A stretch of DNA of 64,000 nucleotides, taken from positions 310,001 to 374,000 of the forward strand of contig NZ_JAASAG010000008.1 of NCBI RefSeq assembly GCF_012726265.1, read 5' to 3'. Made by a program: the position numbers and the translations under genes. The notes beneath the pieces are model-generated. The model was given only the letters and a program-made list of their open reading frames with translations. It had not been told where the DNA came from and ran no database searches. This stretch comes from Streptomyces sp. HNM0575. Lineage in GTDB: Bacteria > Actinomycetota > Actinomycetes > Streptomycetales > Streptomycetaceae. Positions 1-9,954 of the stretch are shown piece by piece. Within the stretch, counting starts at the first letter, position 1. Each line of letters starts with the position of its first letter.

Positions 1-1
1 G

Positions 2-1186
2 GCCGTGGACAGCGCTCGCGCGATGCCCATGTCGGCCTCCTGCGTGGTGAACCGGGCCGAACTGCTCGCCATGCTCGAAGAAGTGCGCCAGGCCCTGCCC
101 GGTTCGCTCGCACAGGCCGAGCAACTGCTCGGCGGCCGCGACCAGATGGTGGCCGAGGCACAGGCCGAAGCACAGCGGATCATCGAATCCGGACACGCGG
201 AGCGCGGCTCGCTGGTCTCGGGCACGGAGGTGGCCCGCCAGGCGCAGGCCGAGGCCGAACAGGTCCTGGCCCAGGCCCGCCAGGAGGCGGCGGAGGTCCG
301 CGCCGAGGCGGACGACTACGTCGACAGCAAACTCGCCAACTTCGAGGTCGTGCTCAGCAAGACGATCGGCTCCGTCGAGCGTGGACGCGAGAAGCTGCTC
401 GGCAGCGGCCCCGGCTCCGAGGAGTGGAACGAGGAGTACGCCGAGGACGCACCGGAACGCTCCACCGACCCACGGGAGTTGAGGGAGCGCGCCGACAACT
501 ACGTGGACTCCAGGCTCGGTTCGGTCTCGGCGGTGCTCGCCAAGACGCTGGAGGCCGTCGGCAGGGGCCGCTCCAAGCTGCTGGGCCACCGTCCGTCCGA
601 CGAGCTCGGTGCCCACATGGCCGCGCAGGACGCCGCCGACCAGGGCGTGCACACCAGCGACGCCGACTTCATGGCGGACCTCGCGGCGCTGGGCCAGGAC
701 CAGCCCGCCGAGGCGCCGGCACCGGCAGCGCCCCCGGTGCCTCCCGCACCCGTCCAGCCCGGGTACGAGCCCGTCGCGGGCGCCGCCGATCCGTACGCCG
801 CACAGGCACAGCAGGACTCGTACGCACAGCAGGACGCGTACTACGGCGGCCAGGACGCCTACGCCTACCAGCAGCAGCAATACGCCTACTACGGACAGCA
901 GCCCGACCCGTACTACGCGCAGCAGGCCGAGATGCAGCAGATCCAGCAGGCCCGGCTCCAGCAGAGCCAGGCCTATGCGGGCCACCCCCAGGCCCAGCAG
1001 GGCCACCCGCAGATGCAGGGACAGCCGCAGCAGCCCCAGCACCCCCAGCAGCAGCTCGACGAGACAAGCTTCTTCGACACGAGCATGATCGACCTGGACC
1101 AGGTGCGCGAGTACGAGGCCCGTCACGGCGGCGGCCCGGGCGCCCACGGCGGCGGCCAGGGCCACGGCTACGGCCAGGGCGGCTGA
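2..1186 (+). CDS. Conserved coiled-coil protein, 5' end outside window
   Basis: The reading frame is open to the left edge, so the true start lies upstream and 394 residues are visible. The segment beginning MPMSASCVVNRAELL matches a conserved actinobacterial protein that databases often label ATP synthase subunit B-like or DivIVA-like. Residues about 35-140 are Ala/Glu/Gln/Arg-rich coiled coil. A motif of the form ADxYVDS+L occurs twice (near nt 310 and 490), suggesting an internal duplication. From about residue 230 the protein is disordered and rich in Ala, Pro, Gln and Tyr. No membrane span or catalytic motif is visible. It lies upstream of the yceD-rpmF-rnc genes. A structural role at the membrane or cytoskeleton is only inference from the coiled coil. 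Confidence 0.75.
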   Translation, partial: AVDSARAMPMSASCVVNRAELLAMLEEVRQALPGSLAQAEQLLGGRDQMVAEAQAEAQRIIESGHAERGSLVSGTEVARQAQAEAEQVLAQARQEAAEVRAEADDYVDSKLANFEVVLSKTIGSVERGREKLLGSGPGSEEWNEEYAEDAPERSTDPRELRERADNYVDSRLGSVSAVLAKTLEAVGRGRSKLLGHRPSDELGAHMAAQDAADQGVHTSDADFMADLAALGQDQPAEAPAPAAPPVPPAPVQPGYEPVAGAADPYAAQAQQDSYAQQDAYYGGQDAYAYQQQQYAYYGQQPDPYYAQQAEMQQIQQARLQQSQAYAGHPQAQQGHPQMQGQPQQPQHPQQQLDETSFFDTSMIDLDQVREYEARHGGGPGAHGGGQGHGYGQGG

Positions 1187-1202
1187 GACGGCCGGATCTC
1201 GA

Positions 1203-1232
1203 TTGGGCGGGGGCGCGAAGGTCCAGTATCCT
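1203..1232 (+). promoter_or_regulatory. Candidate promoter for yceD-rpmF-rnc
   Basis: TTGGGC (1203-1208) and TATCCT (1227-1232) are separated by 18 bp, about 85 bp upstream of the DUF177 gene. This fits a vegetative Streptomyces promoter, but the assignment rests on pattern only. Confidence 0.35.
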
Positions 1233-1316
1233 GGCTCTTCGGTCACGCGCTCATGGCGATGACTGCTGCCCGGAGTTCACCGCCGGGCGGCACCGCACCG
1301 TAGAAAGCAGGAAGTT

Positions 1317-1943
1317 CTGAACGCCCGCCTCGACCCCCGAGCCCCCCTCGTGTTCGACACACGGGAGCTGGGGCGGCGGCCTGGCGCGATGAAGGAGCTC
1401 TCCCGCTCGGTGAAGTCTCCCGATGACCTCGGAGTCGAGGTCATCGGTGTGCCGGATGACGCGACGATCGAGCTGGACCTCCGCCTGGAGTCGGTCATGG
1501 AGGGTGTGCTCGTCACGGGCACCGCCCGTGCGCCGCTCAAGGGGGAGTGCGTAAGGTGTCTGGAGCCGCTGGAGCAGGAATGCGAGGCGGACTTCCAGGA
1601 GTTGTTCTCCTACCCCGACGCCGACGACCGGAGCCACAGCGGTGCGGAAGCCGGCGACGACGCCGAGGAGGAGGACACCTTCTCCATCGAGGGCGACTAC
1701 TTCGACCTCGAGCCCGTGCTGCGGGACGCGGTGGTGCTGTCACTGCCGTTGCAGCCGGTGTGCCGGGAAGACTGCCCCGGGCTGTGCGCCAAGTGCGGTG
1801 CGCGTCTGGCGGACGACCCGGGACACGATCACGATGACGCCGTCGACATCCGTTGGGCGGCACTGGAGGGACTCGCCGATTCCATGAAGGACGGCGAGAA
1901 GGACGCGCCCCGCGAAGCCGGGGATGACTCACAGGAGAAGTAG
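1317..1943 (+). CDS. DUF177/YceD family protein (probable CTG start)
   Basis: This is a YceD/DUF177 protein, a family almost always encoded just upstream of rpmF, as here (rpmF starts 3 nt after its stop). Two cysteine motifs are visible: a CxxC within the segment CVRCLEPL and a C-terminal cluster CREDC...CAKCG that could bind a metal. An acidic stretch lies between them. The first ATG/GTG-type start is GTG at 1350, but the conserved N-terminus of the family ([20 protein letters not shown]) extends upstream in frame to a CTG at 1317. That CTG is preceded at proper spacing by AGGAAG (1308-1313), while the GTG has no such site. I therefore prefer 1317. The function is believed to relate to rRNA or ribosome assembly, but this is not shown by the sequence. 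Confidence 0.85.
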   Translation: MNARLDPRAPLVFDTRELGRRPGAMKELSRSVKSPDDLGVEVIGVPDDATIELDLRLESVMEGVLVTGTARAPLKGECVRCLEPLEQECEADFQELFSYPDADDRSHSGAEAGDDAEEEDTFSIEGDYFDLEPVLRDAVVLSLPLQPVCREDCPGLCAKCGARLADDPGHDHDDAVDIRWAALEGLADSMKDGEKDAPREAGDDSQEK

Positions 1944-1945
1944 CC

Positions 1946-2119
1946 GTGGCTGTTCCGAAGCGGAAGATGTCGCGCAGCAACACGCGCCACCGCCGGTCGC
2001 AGTGGAAGGCTGCGGTCCCCACCCTGGTGAAGTGCGAGCGCTGCCAGGAGCCCAAGCAGCAGCACATCGCGTGCCCGAACTGCGGCACCTACAACAAGCG
2101 ACAGGTCCTCGAGGTCTGA
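1946..2119 (+). CDS. rpmF: Ribosomal protein L32
   Basis: This 57-residue protein starts at GTG 1946, with AGGAG about 7 nt upstream. The N-terminus [17 protein letters not shown] is typical of L32. It carries a complete zinc ribbon, CERC...CPNCG, so it is the zinc-binding form rather than a cysteine-free paralogue. It is a structural component of the 50S subunit. It sits between the DUF177 gene and rnc in the usual bacterial order and is probably co-transcribed with both. Confidence 0.97.
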   Translation: MAVPKRKMSRSNTRHRRSQWKAAVPTLVKCERCQEPKQQHIACPNCGTYNKRQVLEV

Positions 2120-2126
2120 TCGGCTG

Positions 2127-3017
2127 GTGACAGGCTCCATGTCAGACGCTCCGGCCCATGGAGGCGCTGACCGCCGCGGCGGAAGCCACAGGGCGCCGCC
2201 GGCGGCGGATGCCGTGGATGAGGCCTCGTCCCACGCGACTCTGGAAGGGCGGCTCGGGTACGAACTCGAGCCCGCCCTTCTGGTGCGTGCGCTGACCCAC
2301 CGCTCGTACGCGTACGAGAACGGCGGTCTGCCCACCAACGAGCGCCTCGAATTCCTCGGCGACTCCGTACTCGGCCTCGTCGTCACCGACACTCTCTACC
2401 GCCTGCACCCCGACCTCCCGGAGGGCCAGCTCGCGAAGCTGCGCGCAGCGGTGGTCAACTCGCGGGCCCTGGCGAAGGTCGCGCGCGGCCTGGACCTGGG
2501 GGCCTTCATCCGGCTCGGTCGGGGCGAGGAGGGCACCGGCGGCAGGGACAAGGCCTCGATCCTGGCCGACACCCTGGAAGCCGTGATCGGTGCCGTCTAT
2601 CTCGATCAGAGCCTGGAGGCGGCCGGCGAACTCATCCACCGGCTCTTCGACCCGCTGATCGAGCAGTCCTCGAACCTGGGCGCGGGCCTGGACTGGAAGA
2701 CCAGCCTCCAGGAGCTCACCGCCGCCGAGGGCCTTGGCGTCCCGGAGTATCTGGTGACGGAGACCGGCCCCGACCACGAGAAGATCTTCACGGCTGCCGC
2801 CCGCGTCGGTGGTGTCGCGTACGGCACCGGCACCGGCCGCAGCAAGAAGGAAGCGGAACAGCAGGCGGCGGAGACGGCCTGGCGGGCGATCCGGGAGGCC
2901 GCGGACGGCGACGCCTCGTCGTCCTCGTCCGGTACGTCCGGGCAGGACGCCCCGGGCACCACGGTCGGTACGAACGACGCCACCACCGACGCCACGGCCT
3001 CGTCGCAGGGCCGCTGA
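2127..3017 (+). CDS. rnc: Ribonuclease III
   Basis: RNase III cleaves double-stranded RNA in rRNA precursors and mRNAs. The signature segment [13 protein letters not shown] lies near residues 71-83 and carries the acidic metal ligands. The second conserved acidic segment ([13 protein letters not shown]) is near residue 150. A double-stranded-RNA-binding domain occupies about residues 185-258 (DWKTSLQEL... to KKEAEQQAA). In Streptomyces the orthologue (absB) affects antibiotic production globally. The C-terminal tail, about 40 residues rich in Ser, Thr, Gly and Asp, looks disordered. GTG 2127 lies 7 nt after the rpmF stop; an ATG at 2139 is an alternative start. Neither has a strong ribosome-binding site, so translational coupling to rpmF is likely. 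Confidence 0.95.
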   Translation: MTGSMSDAPAHGGADRRGGSHRAPPAADAVDEASSHATLEGRLGYELEPALLVRALTHRSYAYENGGLPTNERLEFLGDSVLGLVVTDTLYRLHPDLPEGQLAKLRAAVVNSRALAKVARGLDLGAFIRLGRGEEGTGGRDKASILADTLEAVIGAVYLDQSLEAAGELIHRLFDPLIEQSSNLGAGLDWKTSLQELTAAEGLGVPEYLVTETGPDHEKIFTAAARVGGVAYGTGTGRSKKEAEQQAAETAWRAIREAADGDASSSSSGTSGQDAPGTTVGTNDATTDATASSQGR

Positions 3018-3116
3018 CGCTCCGGCCGGTGCCGGCCGGGCCGCACCACGGCCCGGCGCCCGGCCGCCCCGGCGTCCTGGCCCGCCCCGGCGGGCCCGCC
3101 CAACTGAGGAGAAGCC

Positions 3117-4034
3117 GTGCCCGAGCTGCCCGAGGTCGAAGTGGTCCGCCGCGGGCTGGAGCGCTGGGCGAGCGGCCGTACGATCACCGGCGTCGAGGTG
3201 CTGCACCCCCGCGCGGTACGGCGCCACACCCCGGGCCCGGAGGACTTCGCCGCCAGGCTCCGCGGCCACCGCTTCGGGCCGGCCCGGCGCCGCGGCAAAT
3301 ATCTGTGGCTGCCGCTCGACCCCGGTTTCTGCGTGCTGGCCCACCTCGGCATGAGCGGTCAGCTCCTCATCCAGCCCTCCGACGCCCCCGACGAGCGGCA
3401 TCTGCGGATCCGCGTCACCTTCGAGGACCCCGCTGCGGGTGAGCTGCGCTTCGTGGACCAGCGGACCTTCGGCGGGCTGTCCGTGCATCCCGAATCCGTC
3501 GTCCCCGACTCCGGTGCGCTCCCCGACGTGATCGCGCACATCGCCCGCGACCCCCTGGACCCGCTCTTCGACGAGCGGATCTTCCACTCGGCGCTGCGCC
3601 GGCGCCGTACGACGATCAAGCGGGCACTGCTCGACCAGTCCCTGATCAGCGGTGTGGGCAACATCTACGCCGACGAGGCCCTCTGGCGAGCCCGGCTGCA
3701 CTACGAGCGCCCGACCGCATCGCTGACCCGCCCCCGTACGACCGAGCTGCTGGGCCACGTCCGCGACGTGATGAACGCGGCGCTCGCCGCCGGAGGCACC
3801 AGCTTCGACAGCCTCTACGTCAACGTGAACGGAGAGTCGGGCTACTTCGAGCGGTCACTCGACGCCTACGGGCGCGAGGACGAGCCCTGCCGGCGCTGCG
3901 GCACCGCGATGCGCCGCCGCCCGTGGATGAACCGCTCCAGCTACTACTGCCCCACATGCCAGCGCCCGCCGCGCCCGCGGCCCACGGTGTCCGTGGCGCC
4001 GGGGCGGGCGGGCAGCCCGGCCGTCTCTCAGTAA
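3117..4034 (+). CDS. mutM: Formamidopyrimidine-DNA glycosylase (Fpg/MutM)
   Basis: This bifunctional glycosylase/AP lyase removes 8-oxoguanine and other oxidised purines. After removal of Met the protein begins PELPEVEVV, giving the catalytic Pro and Glu required for Schiff-base chemistry. The conserved Lys of the beta-hairpin is present in RRGKYLWL, near residue 61. The helix-two-turn-helix region ([20 protein letters not shown]) is at about residues 170-190. A C-terminal zinc finger CxxC...CxxC is intact. The start is GTG 3117, preceded by GAGGAG. A tail of about 25 residues after the zinc finger is rich in Pro and Arg. The 3' end overlaps the convergent CAP gene by 7 bp. Confidence 0.96.
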   Translation: MPELPEVEVVRRGLERWASGRTITGVEVLHPRAVRRHTPGPEDFAARLRGHRFGPARRRGKYLWLPLDPGFCVLAHLGMSGQLLIQPSDAPDERHLRIRVTFEDPAAGELRFVDQRTFGGLSVHPESVVPDSGALPDVIAHIARDPLDPLFDERIFHSALRRRRTTIKRALLDQSLISGVGNIYADEALWRARLHYERPTASLTRPRTTELLGHVRDVMNAALAAGGTSFDSLYVNVNGESGYFERSLDAYGREDEPCRRCGTAMRRRPWMNRSSYYCPTCQRPPRPRPTVSVAPGRAGSPAVSQ

Positions 4035-5008
4035 CCGAAGTCCTGAGTCCACCAGGGGCCGTCGTCGTCCACGTACTCGCCGACGCCCATCGTCTTGTAC
4101 TCGCAGTTGAGGATGTTGGCCCGGTGCGAGGGGCTGCTCATCCAGTCGTCAACAACGTCCTCGGGTGTCTCCTGACCGCGGGCGATGTTCTCGCCGCCCA
4201 GGTCGAGGATTCCCAGGCCCTCGGCACGGTCCCAGGGGCTGGAGCCGTCGGGGGCGAGGTGGCTGAAGAAGTCCTCGATCCCCATGTCGCGGCTGAAGTC
4301 CCCGGCCAGGTCCGCGAGTTGCTTGCTGGCCTTGACGGGCTTGCAGCCGACGTCCTCTCGCTCGTCGTTGACGAGCGAGAGCACCCGGGCCTCGTCGCGG
4401 GTGGTCTGGCTCACCTCGCTGGAGGACTCGCCGGTGTCGCTGCCGCCCTTCCCCTTGCCGGAGCCCGAGCCGGTGCCCTTGCCGGCGCCGGACCCGTTGT
4501 CCGAACCGCCGCCGCCCTGGGCGTTCCCGCTCCCGCTGCCCTTGCCGCTCCCGCCGCCCTGTCCCTTGCCGGTGCCGGGCTGCTGCGAGTCGTTGCCGCC
4601 GCCCGGCTCGGACGGCTGCGTCGGTGCGGGGCTCTGGTTTCCGGGCGAGGTGTTCGGCGGTACGTTGCCGCCGCCCTGTGACCCGTCGTCACCGGGGACC
4701 GGGTTGTCCGAACCGCCTTCGGGCGCAGGCACGTTCGGCTTCGACGACTGGTCGGGAGGACCGCCGGCCTGGACGTCGCTGTACTGAGTACCTGCTGCGC
4801 CTCCGGGCTGCGGGAGCACCGTCGAAGCGACGGCCACCGCACCCATCGCCATCGCCGCGGACGCTCCCAGAAGTCCCGCCCGTGCCGAGAACCCGCCCCG
4901 CTGAGGAGTAGGGGGGGTCGGCCTGCGGTGCGAGCCGCGCTGCCGAGGCCCCATGTCGTACGTGACGACAGGCTCGGGAGCGTGGGAAACACGTCTGTGA
5001 CGGCCCAT
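4028..5008 (-). CDS. Secreted or membrane-anchored CAP-domain protein
   Basis: This 326-residue protein has a basic N-terminus and then a hydrophobic segment at about residues 45-68 that would act as signal peptide or membrane anchor. A long Gly/Ser/Asn/Lys low-complexity linker covers about residues 75-195. The C-terminal CAP (SCP/PR1-like) domain runs from about 205 to the end, with recognisable parts VNDERxxxGCKPVK, [16 protein letters not shown] and [14 protein letters not shown]. Such proteins are exported in Streptomyces, usually with unknown substrate. ATG 5008 is the start; a short AGGA lies about 9 nt upstream. It is convergent with mutM and divergent from acyP. Confidence 0.88.
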   Translation of the reverse strand: MGRHRRVSHAPEPVVTYDMGPRQRGSHRRPTPPTPQRGGFSARAGLLGASAAMAMGAVAVASTVLPQPGGAAGTQYSDVQAGGPPDQSSKPNVPAPEGGSDNPVPGDDGSQGGGNVPPNTSPGNQSPAPTQPSEPGGGNDSQQPGTGKGQGGGSGKGSGSGNAQGGGGSDNGSGAGKGTGSGSGKGKGGSDTGESSSEVSQTTRDEARVLSLVNDEREDVGCKPVKASKQLADLAGDFSRDMGIEDFFSHLAPDGSSPWDRAEGLGILDLGGENIARGQETPEDVVDDWMSSPSHRANILNCEYKTMGVGEYVDDDGPWWTQDFGY

Positions 5009-5137
5009 CTCAGAAAGTCCTCACATGTGTTGGCCTTCGAAGCCCCCCGATCGGGTGAGGCTCGTTGCGCGGGACTTTACGGCATGACAGACGGGGCGCA
5101 CGTGCCGACCGAGGAAATGTCCGGATAGCCTCCGGCA

Positions 5138-5458
5138 ATGACTGCGGGTAATACGAAGCCGAGTGACAATAACGCGTCAGTAACACCGGTGCGCATGACC
5201 GCTTGGGTCCGCGGCCGGGTCCAGGGAGTCGGCTTCCGCTGGTTCACCCGCGCCGCCGCTCTGCGCATCGGCGGGCTCCAAGGCTTCGTCGTCAACCTCG
5301 GGGACGGGCGGGTCCAGGTCGTCGCCGAAGGGGAGCGGGCGGAGTGCGAACGGCTCCTGGAATGGCTGCGGTCCGACGACACGCCCGGGCAGGTCGACGG
5401 CGTGACGGAGATCTGGGACAGGCCGCGCGGAGCCTATGCCGGCTTCGCCATTCGATGA
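5138..5458 (+). CDS. acyP: Acylphosphatase
   Basis: Acylphosphatase hydrolyses acyl phosphates. The catalytic Arg sits in the phosphate-binding loop [10 protein letters not shown] (near residue 28) and the catalytic Asn in [13 protein letters not shown] (near 50); both are present. The protein is 106 residues with about 18 extra residues at the N-terminus compared with the compact 90-residue family. The start could therefore be the downstream GTG at 5189 or ATG at 5195. No good ribosome-binding site precedes ATG 5138. It is divergent from the CAP gene and in the usual place upstream of smc. Confidence 0.92.
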   Translation: MTAGNTKPSDNNASVTPVRMTAWVRGRVQGVGFRWFTRAAALRIGGLQGFVVNLGDGRVQVVAEGERAECERLLEWLRSDDTPGQVDGVTEIWDRPRGAYAGFAIR

Positions 5459-5762
5459 TCCAAAGCGGTTGCCAATCGGGGCTGACCATGCAAGGCTTCC
5501 GCAACGAGTGGTTGAGAGTGATCTTCACGCCCCCCGCGGGCCGCCGCCTCCGGTGCTTGAGCGCCGTCGAGCCAGGGCCGCCCAGGGCCGCGGGGTGTGA
5601 TCGTGTTGACCGTCAAACCTTTTGGTGAGAAGCTTGAAGTCCCCCGCAGCCGGACTGCTTGCTCCGGAAAAACAAGTTCAGAAGTGGTACAGCGGGCGCG
5701 ATTTTTTCCCTCACGACCAGCCACCACTCGGGTTGGTCACTCAGTGTGGAGGACCATCGATC
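5459..5762. other. Intergenic region acyP to small coiled-coil gene
   Basis: This stretch of about 300 bp has no convincing gene. It is less GC-rich than its surroundings around 5600-5720, as expected for a promoter region. TTGACC at 5602 could be a -35 element, but no good -10 follows at 16-18 bp. A short stem GACCAGCC/GGTTGGTC (about 5717-5739) lies just upstream of the ribosome-binding site of the next gene. Confidence 0.4.
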
Positions 5763-5975
5763 ATGGCAAAGGCGCTTCTCGGTTACGTCGGCGGTTCCGA
5801 CCCCCGAGTTCTCGGCGAGATGCGAAGGCTTCAGCAGCGTGTCCAGGACCTGGAATCCGAGCTTGTACGGATGCAGGCCGAGAACGACGCTCTGTCCGCC
5901 GCCGCTCGGCATCAGGACTCGATGCTCGAAGGTATCGACATCGACGTACACCAGGCAGAGCCTGCGCTGACCTGA
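5763..5975 (+). CDS. Small conserved coiled-coil protein (70 aa)
   Basis: ATG 5763 is preceded by a strong ribosome-binding site GGAGGA at 5748-5753, and a perfect hairpin terminator follows the stop, so this is a genuine small gene. The protein begins MAKALLGYVGG. Residues about 15-45 form a heptad-like coil (RRLQQRVQDLESELVRMQ), followed by an acidic tail. I recall homologues upstream of smc in other Streptomyces, but no function is known to me. In length and composition it resembles small structural or partner proteins. Confidence 0.85.
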   Translation: MAKALLGYVGGSDPRVLGEMRRLQQRVQDLESELVRMQAENDALSAAARHQDSMLEGIDIDVHQAEPALT

Positions 5976-6030
5976 CTCGACCTGCTCCCGGGCCGGGCCT
6001 GGCGTACAGGCTGCCGCTCATGAAATCCGC

Positions 6031-6056
6031 GAGGGACGCTTCGGCGTCCCTTCGTT
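6031..6056 (+). terminator. UUCG-tetraloop hairpin terminator
   Basis: GGGACGC (6033-6039), loop TTCG, GCGTCCC (6044-6050) is a perfect stem with an extra A-T pair outside. The UUCG loop is very stable and T-rich sequence follows. It ends the small coiled-coil gene upstream of smc. Confidence 0.8.
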
Positions 6057-6243
6057 GTTTCCAGGTCCTCCGGGGTGGCTCTTCCTTCACCACATCGTGT
6101 GCCGTGAGTAGTTGGCGCTGCGCTTACCGACTGATGTGCCCATGGCCTGACACGGTGAAACCGAATGGAACGGGCGGGAGTTCGCCGCGCTCGATGCCGG
6201 TCCCGGACAGGTTGCGGCGGCAAGTGGACTAGAGTCCGACGGC

Positions 6244-9200
6244 GTGCACCTGAAGAGCCTGACACTGCGGGGATTCAAGTCCTTCGCCTCCGCCACGACG
6301 CTGCGGTTCGAGCCCGGGATCACGTGCGTCGTGGGCCCCAACGGCTCCGGCAAGTCGAATGTCGTGGACGCCCTGTCGTGGGTGATGGGCGAGCAGGGCG
6401 CGAAGTCGCTGCGCGGCGGGAAGATGGAGGACGTCATCTTCGCCGGTACGACCGGGCGTCCGCCGCTCGGCCGCGCCGAGGTCTCCCTCACCATCGACAA
6501 CGCCGACGGCGCCCTGCCCATCGACTACTCCGAAGTCACCATCACGCGGATCATGTTCCGCAACGGCGGCAGCGAGTACCAGATCAACGGAGACACGTGC
6601 CGGCTGCTGGACATCCAGGAGCTTCTGTCGGACTCCGGGATCGGCCGGGAGATGCACGTCATCGTCGGCCAGGGGCAGCTCGACGGTGTGCTGCACGCCG
6701 ACCCCAACGGGCGGCGCGCCTTCATCGAGGAGGCCGCGGGAGTCCTCAAGCACCGCAAGCGCAAGGAGAAGGCGCTGCGGAAGCTGGACGCGATGCAGGC
6801 CAACCTCGCCCGTGTCCAGGACCTCACCGACGAGTTGCGGCGCCAGCTGAAGCCGCTCGGGCGTCAGGCCGCCGTGGCCCGCAAGGCACAGGTGATCCAG
6901 GCCGATCTGCGGGACGCCAGACTGCGGTTGCTCGCCGACGACCTGGTGGCCCTGAAGGAGGCCCTCAGATCCGAGATCGCCGACGAGGCCGCGCTGAAGG
7001 AGCGCAAGGACGACGTCGAATCGAGACTGAAGGACGCACTGCGGCGCGAGGCCGACCTGGAGCACCAGGTGCGGATGCTGACGCCGCGTCTGGAGCGGGC
7101 GCAGCAGACGTGGTACGAGCTCTCGCAGCTCGCCGAGCGGGTGCGCGGCACCATCGGCCTCGCGGATCAGCGCGTACAGCATGCGGCGGCCGGGCCGGTC
7201 GAGGAGCGCCGCGGTCGCGACCCCGAGGACATGGAGCGCGAGGCCGCACGGATCCGTGAGCAGGAGGCGGAGCTGGAGGCCGCGCTGGAGGCGGCCGAGC
7301 GGGCGCTGGACGACACCGTCTCGCACCGGGCTGAGCTGGAGCGGCAGCTGCACGAGGAGGAACGCCGCCTCAAGGACGCCGCCCGCGCCATCGCCGACCG
7401 GCGTGAGGGCCTCGCGAGACTGCACGGGCAGGTCAACGCCGCCCGTAGCAGGGCGACTTCGGCACAGTCCGAGATCGACCGGCTGACGACGGCGAGAGAT
7501 GAGGCGCAGGAGCGCGCCGCCGCCGCGCAGCAGGAGTACGAGAGCCTTCAGGCCGAGGTCGAGGGACTGGACGAGGGCGACAGCCGGCTCGCCGACGAGC
7601 ACGAGGCCGCCAAGCGGGAGCTCGCCGGCGCCGAGGCCGCGCTCTCCGCGGCCCGGGAAGCCGTCACCACCGTCGAGCGGGAGCGGGCCGCCACCTCCGC
7701 ACGCCACGACGCGCTCGCTCTGGGCCTGCGCCGCAAGGACGGTACGGGCGCGCTGCTCTCCGCGGGCGACGCGCTGAGCGGGCTGCTCGGCCCGGCCGCC
7801 GAACTGCTCAGCGTCACACCGGGGTTCGAGGTCCCGGTCGCCGCGGCACTGGGGGCGGCGGCCGACGCCGTGGCGGTCTCCGGGGCCTCGGCGGCCGCGG
7901 ACGCGCTGCGGCTGCTGCGCAAGCACGACGCGGGACGGGCGGCGCTGCTGCTGGCCTCGGAGTCCGGCCCGTACGACGGACACGAGGCGTACGGGTCCGG
8001 ATCCCACGAGTCCGGCCCCGTAGCGCAGGGCGAAGGCGGGCCGACACCGGTGGCGCGGCTCGTGCGCGCTCCCGCGGAGCTGATGCCGGCGGTGCGCGGG
8101 CTGCTGCGGGACATGGTGGTCGTCACGACGCTGGAGGACGCCGAGCAGACGGTCGCGGAGCGGCCCGGCACGGTGGCCGTGACCGCCGAGGGCGACGTTC
8201 TGGGAGCCCACTTCGCCCAGGGCGGCTCGGCCGGTGCGCCCAGCCTGCTGGAGGCACAGGCGGCCGTCGACGAGGCCGCGGCGGAGCTGGAGGAGCTCGC
8301 GACCCGGCACACGGAGCTGAGCGAGCAGCAGGAGAGCGCGAAGGCGCGGCGCCGCGAGTGCGCCGCGCAGGTCGAGGAGTTGGGGGCGCGGCGCAGCGCA
8401 GCCGACAAGGAGAAGTCGCAGATCGCCGGCCGTCTCGGCACGCTGGGCGGACAGGCCCGTGGCGCGGCCGGCGAGGCCGAGCGCACGGCTGCCGCGGTGG
8501 CGAAGGCCGAGGCCGCGCTCGCGAGGGCGACCGAGGAGGCCGAGGAGCTGGCGGAACGCCTCTCCGTCGCCGAAGAGGATGAGCAGGGCGAGGACACCGA
8601 GCCCGACACGTCGCTGCGCGACCGGCTCTCCGCCGACGGTGCCAACGCGCGGCAGACCGAGATGGAGGCCCGCCTCCAGGTGCGTACGCACGAGGAGCGG
8701 GTCAAGTCGCTTGCGGGACGGGCGGATTCACTCGACCGTGCGGCGCGTGCCGAGCGTGAGGCCCGGGCGCGCGCGGAGCAGCGCCGCGCCCGTATGCGGC
8801 ACGAGGCCGAGGTCGCCGGGGCGGTGGCCTCCGGAGCGCGGCAGCTGCTCGCGCACGTGGAGGCCTCGCTGGGCCGGGCCCAGGAGGAGCGCGAGGCGGC
8901 GGCGCAGGCCAAGAGCGAGCGCGAGCGCGCGCTGACCGCCGAGCGCAACGAGGGCCGCGAACTCAAGGACGAGCTGGACAAGTTGACCGACTCGATGCAC
9001 CGCGGCGAGGTGCTGGGCGCCGAGAAGCGGATGAAGGTCGAGCAGCTGGAGACCAAGGCCCTGGAGGAGCTGGGCGTCGAGCCGGCGGGGTTGGTGAGCG
9101 ACTACGGGCCGGATCAGCTCGTACCGCCGTCCCCGCCCGCGGAGGGCGAGGAGCTTCCGGAGGATCCGGAGCACCCGCGCAACAAGCCGGTGCCGTTCGT

Positions 9201-9846
9201 ACGCGCGGAGCAGGAGAAGCGGCTGAAGACGGCCGAGCGGGCCTATCAGAAGTTGGGGAAGATCAACCCGCTGGCGCTGGAGGAGTTCGCGGCGCTCGAG
9301 GAGCGGCACCAGTTCCTCAGCGAGCAGCTGGAGGACCTGAAGAAGACCCGTGCCGACCTGCTCCAGGTCGTGAAGGAGGTCGACGAGCGGGTCGAGCAGG
9401 TCTTCACCGAGGCCTACTACGACACCGCGAGGGAGTTCGAGGGCGTCTTCTCCAGGCTCTTCCCCGGCGGTGAGGGCCGGCTCGTACTGACTGACCCCGA
9501 CGACATGCTCGCCACAGGGGTCGACGTCGAGGCCCGGCCTCCGGGCAAGAAGGTCAAGCGGCTGTCGCTGCTGTCCGGCGGCGAGCGCTCGCTGACGGCC
9601 GTGGCGCTGCTGGTGTCGATCTTCAAGGCGCGCCCCAGCCCCTTCTATGTGATGGACGAGGTGGAGGCGGCGCTGGACGACACCAACCTCCAGCGACTGA
9701 TCGGCCTGATCGAGGAGTTGAAGGACAGCTCCCAGCTGATCGTGATCACGCACCAGAAGCGGACGATGGAGGTCGCGGACGCGCTCTACGGCGTCTCGAT
9801 GCAGGGTGACGGCGTAACGAAGGTCATCAGCCAGCGGCTGAGTTGA
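6244..9846 (+). CDS. smc: Chromosome partition protein SMC
   Basis: SMC is the ATPase of the SMC-ScpAB condensin that organises and segregates chromosomes. The 1200-residue protein has all expected parts: N-terminal Walker A GPNGSGKSN (residues about 32-40), Q-loop region, two long coiled coils rich in Ala/Glu/Arg, a hinge at about 515-665 (from GLLGPAAELL through the Gly-rich segments), and a C-terminal head with signature LLSGGERSL and Walker B FYVMDEVEAALDD. The hinge contains a short strain-specific insert rich in Gly, Ser, Tyr and His (near nt 7975-8040). GTG 6244 has no Shine-Dalgarno, and a TAGAGT (6230-6235) lies immediately upstream, so translation may be leaderless. Confidence 0.97.
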   Translation: MHLKSLTLRGFKSFASATTLRFEPGITCVVGPNGSGKSNVVDALSWVMGEQGAKSLRGGKMEDVIFAGTTGRPPLGRAEVSLTIDNADGALPIDYSEVTITRIMFRNGGSEYQINGDTCRLLDIQELLSDSGIGREMHVIVGQGQLDGVLHADPNGRRAFIEEAAGVLKHRKRKEKALRKLDAMQANLARVQDLTDELRRQLKPLGRQAAVARKAQVIQADLRDARLRLLADDLVALKEALRSEIADEAALKERKDDVESRLKDALRREADLEHQVRMLTPRLERAQQTWYELSQLAERVRGTIGLADQRVQHAAAGPVEERRGRDPEDMEREAARIREQEAELEAALEAAERALDDTVSHRAELERQLHEEERRLKDAARAIADRREGLARLHGQVNAARSRATSAQSEIDRLTTARDEAQERAAAAQQEYESLQAEVEGLDEGDSRLADEHEAAKRELAGAEAALSAAREAVTTVERERAATSARHDALALGLRRKDGTGALLSAGDALSGLLGPAAELLSVTPGFEVPVAAALGAAADAVAVSGASAAADALRLLRKHDAGRAALLLASESGPYDGHEAYGSGSHESGPVAQGEGGPTPVARLVRAPAELMPAVRGLLRDMVVVTTLEDAEQTVAERPGTVAVTAEGDVLGAHFAQGGSAGAPSLLEAQAAVDEAAAELEELATRHTELSEQQESAKARRRECAAQVEELGARRSAADKEKSQIAGRLGTLGGQARGAAGEAERTAAAVAKAEAALARATEEAEELAERLSVAEEDEQGEDTEPDTSLRDRLSADGANARQTEMEARLQVRTHEERVKSLAGRADSLDRAARAEREARARAEQRRARMRHEAEVAGAVASGARQLLAHVEASLGRAQEEREAAAQAKSERERALTAERNEGRELKDELDKLTDSMHRGEVLGAEKRMKVEQLETKALEELGVEPAGLVSDYGPDQLVPPSPPAEGEELPEDPEHPRNKPVPFVRAEQEKRLKTAERAYQKLGKINPLALEEFAALEERHQFLSEQLEDLKKTRADLLQVVKEVDERVEQVFTEAYYDTAREFEGVFSRLFPGGEGRLVLTDPDDMLATGVDVEARPPGKKVKRLSLLSGGERSLTAVALLVSIFKARPSPFYVMDEVEAALDDTNLQRLIGLIEELKDSSQLIVITHQKRTMEVADALYGVSMQGDGVTKVISQRLS

Positions 9847-9954
9847 GCCCGGGCCGGCGGGTGCGACTGCCACAACGCCTAGGCGGACACCGTCTCTTCA
9901 CACCTTGAACAACGACGTGACGGTCGTAACTGCCATCTGATCAGTCTGGACCTA

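Noticed and set aside
6229-8691. 820-codon open frame opposite smc
   Set aside because: Shadow of the third-position GC bias of smc; no recognisable protein features.
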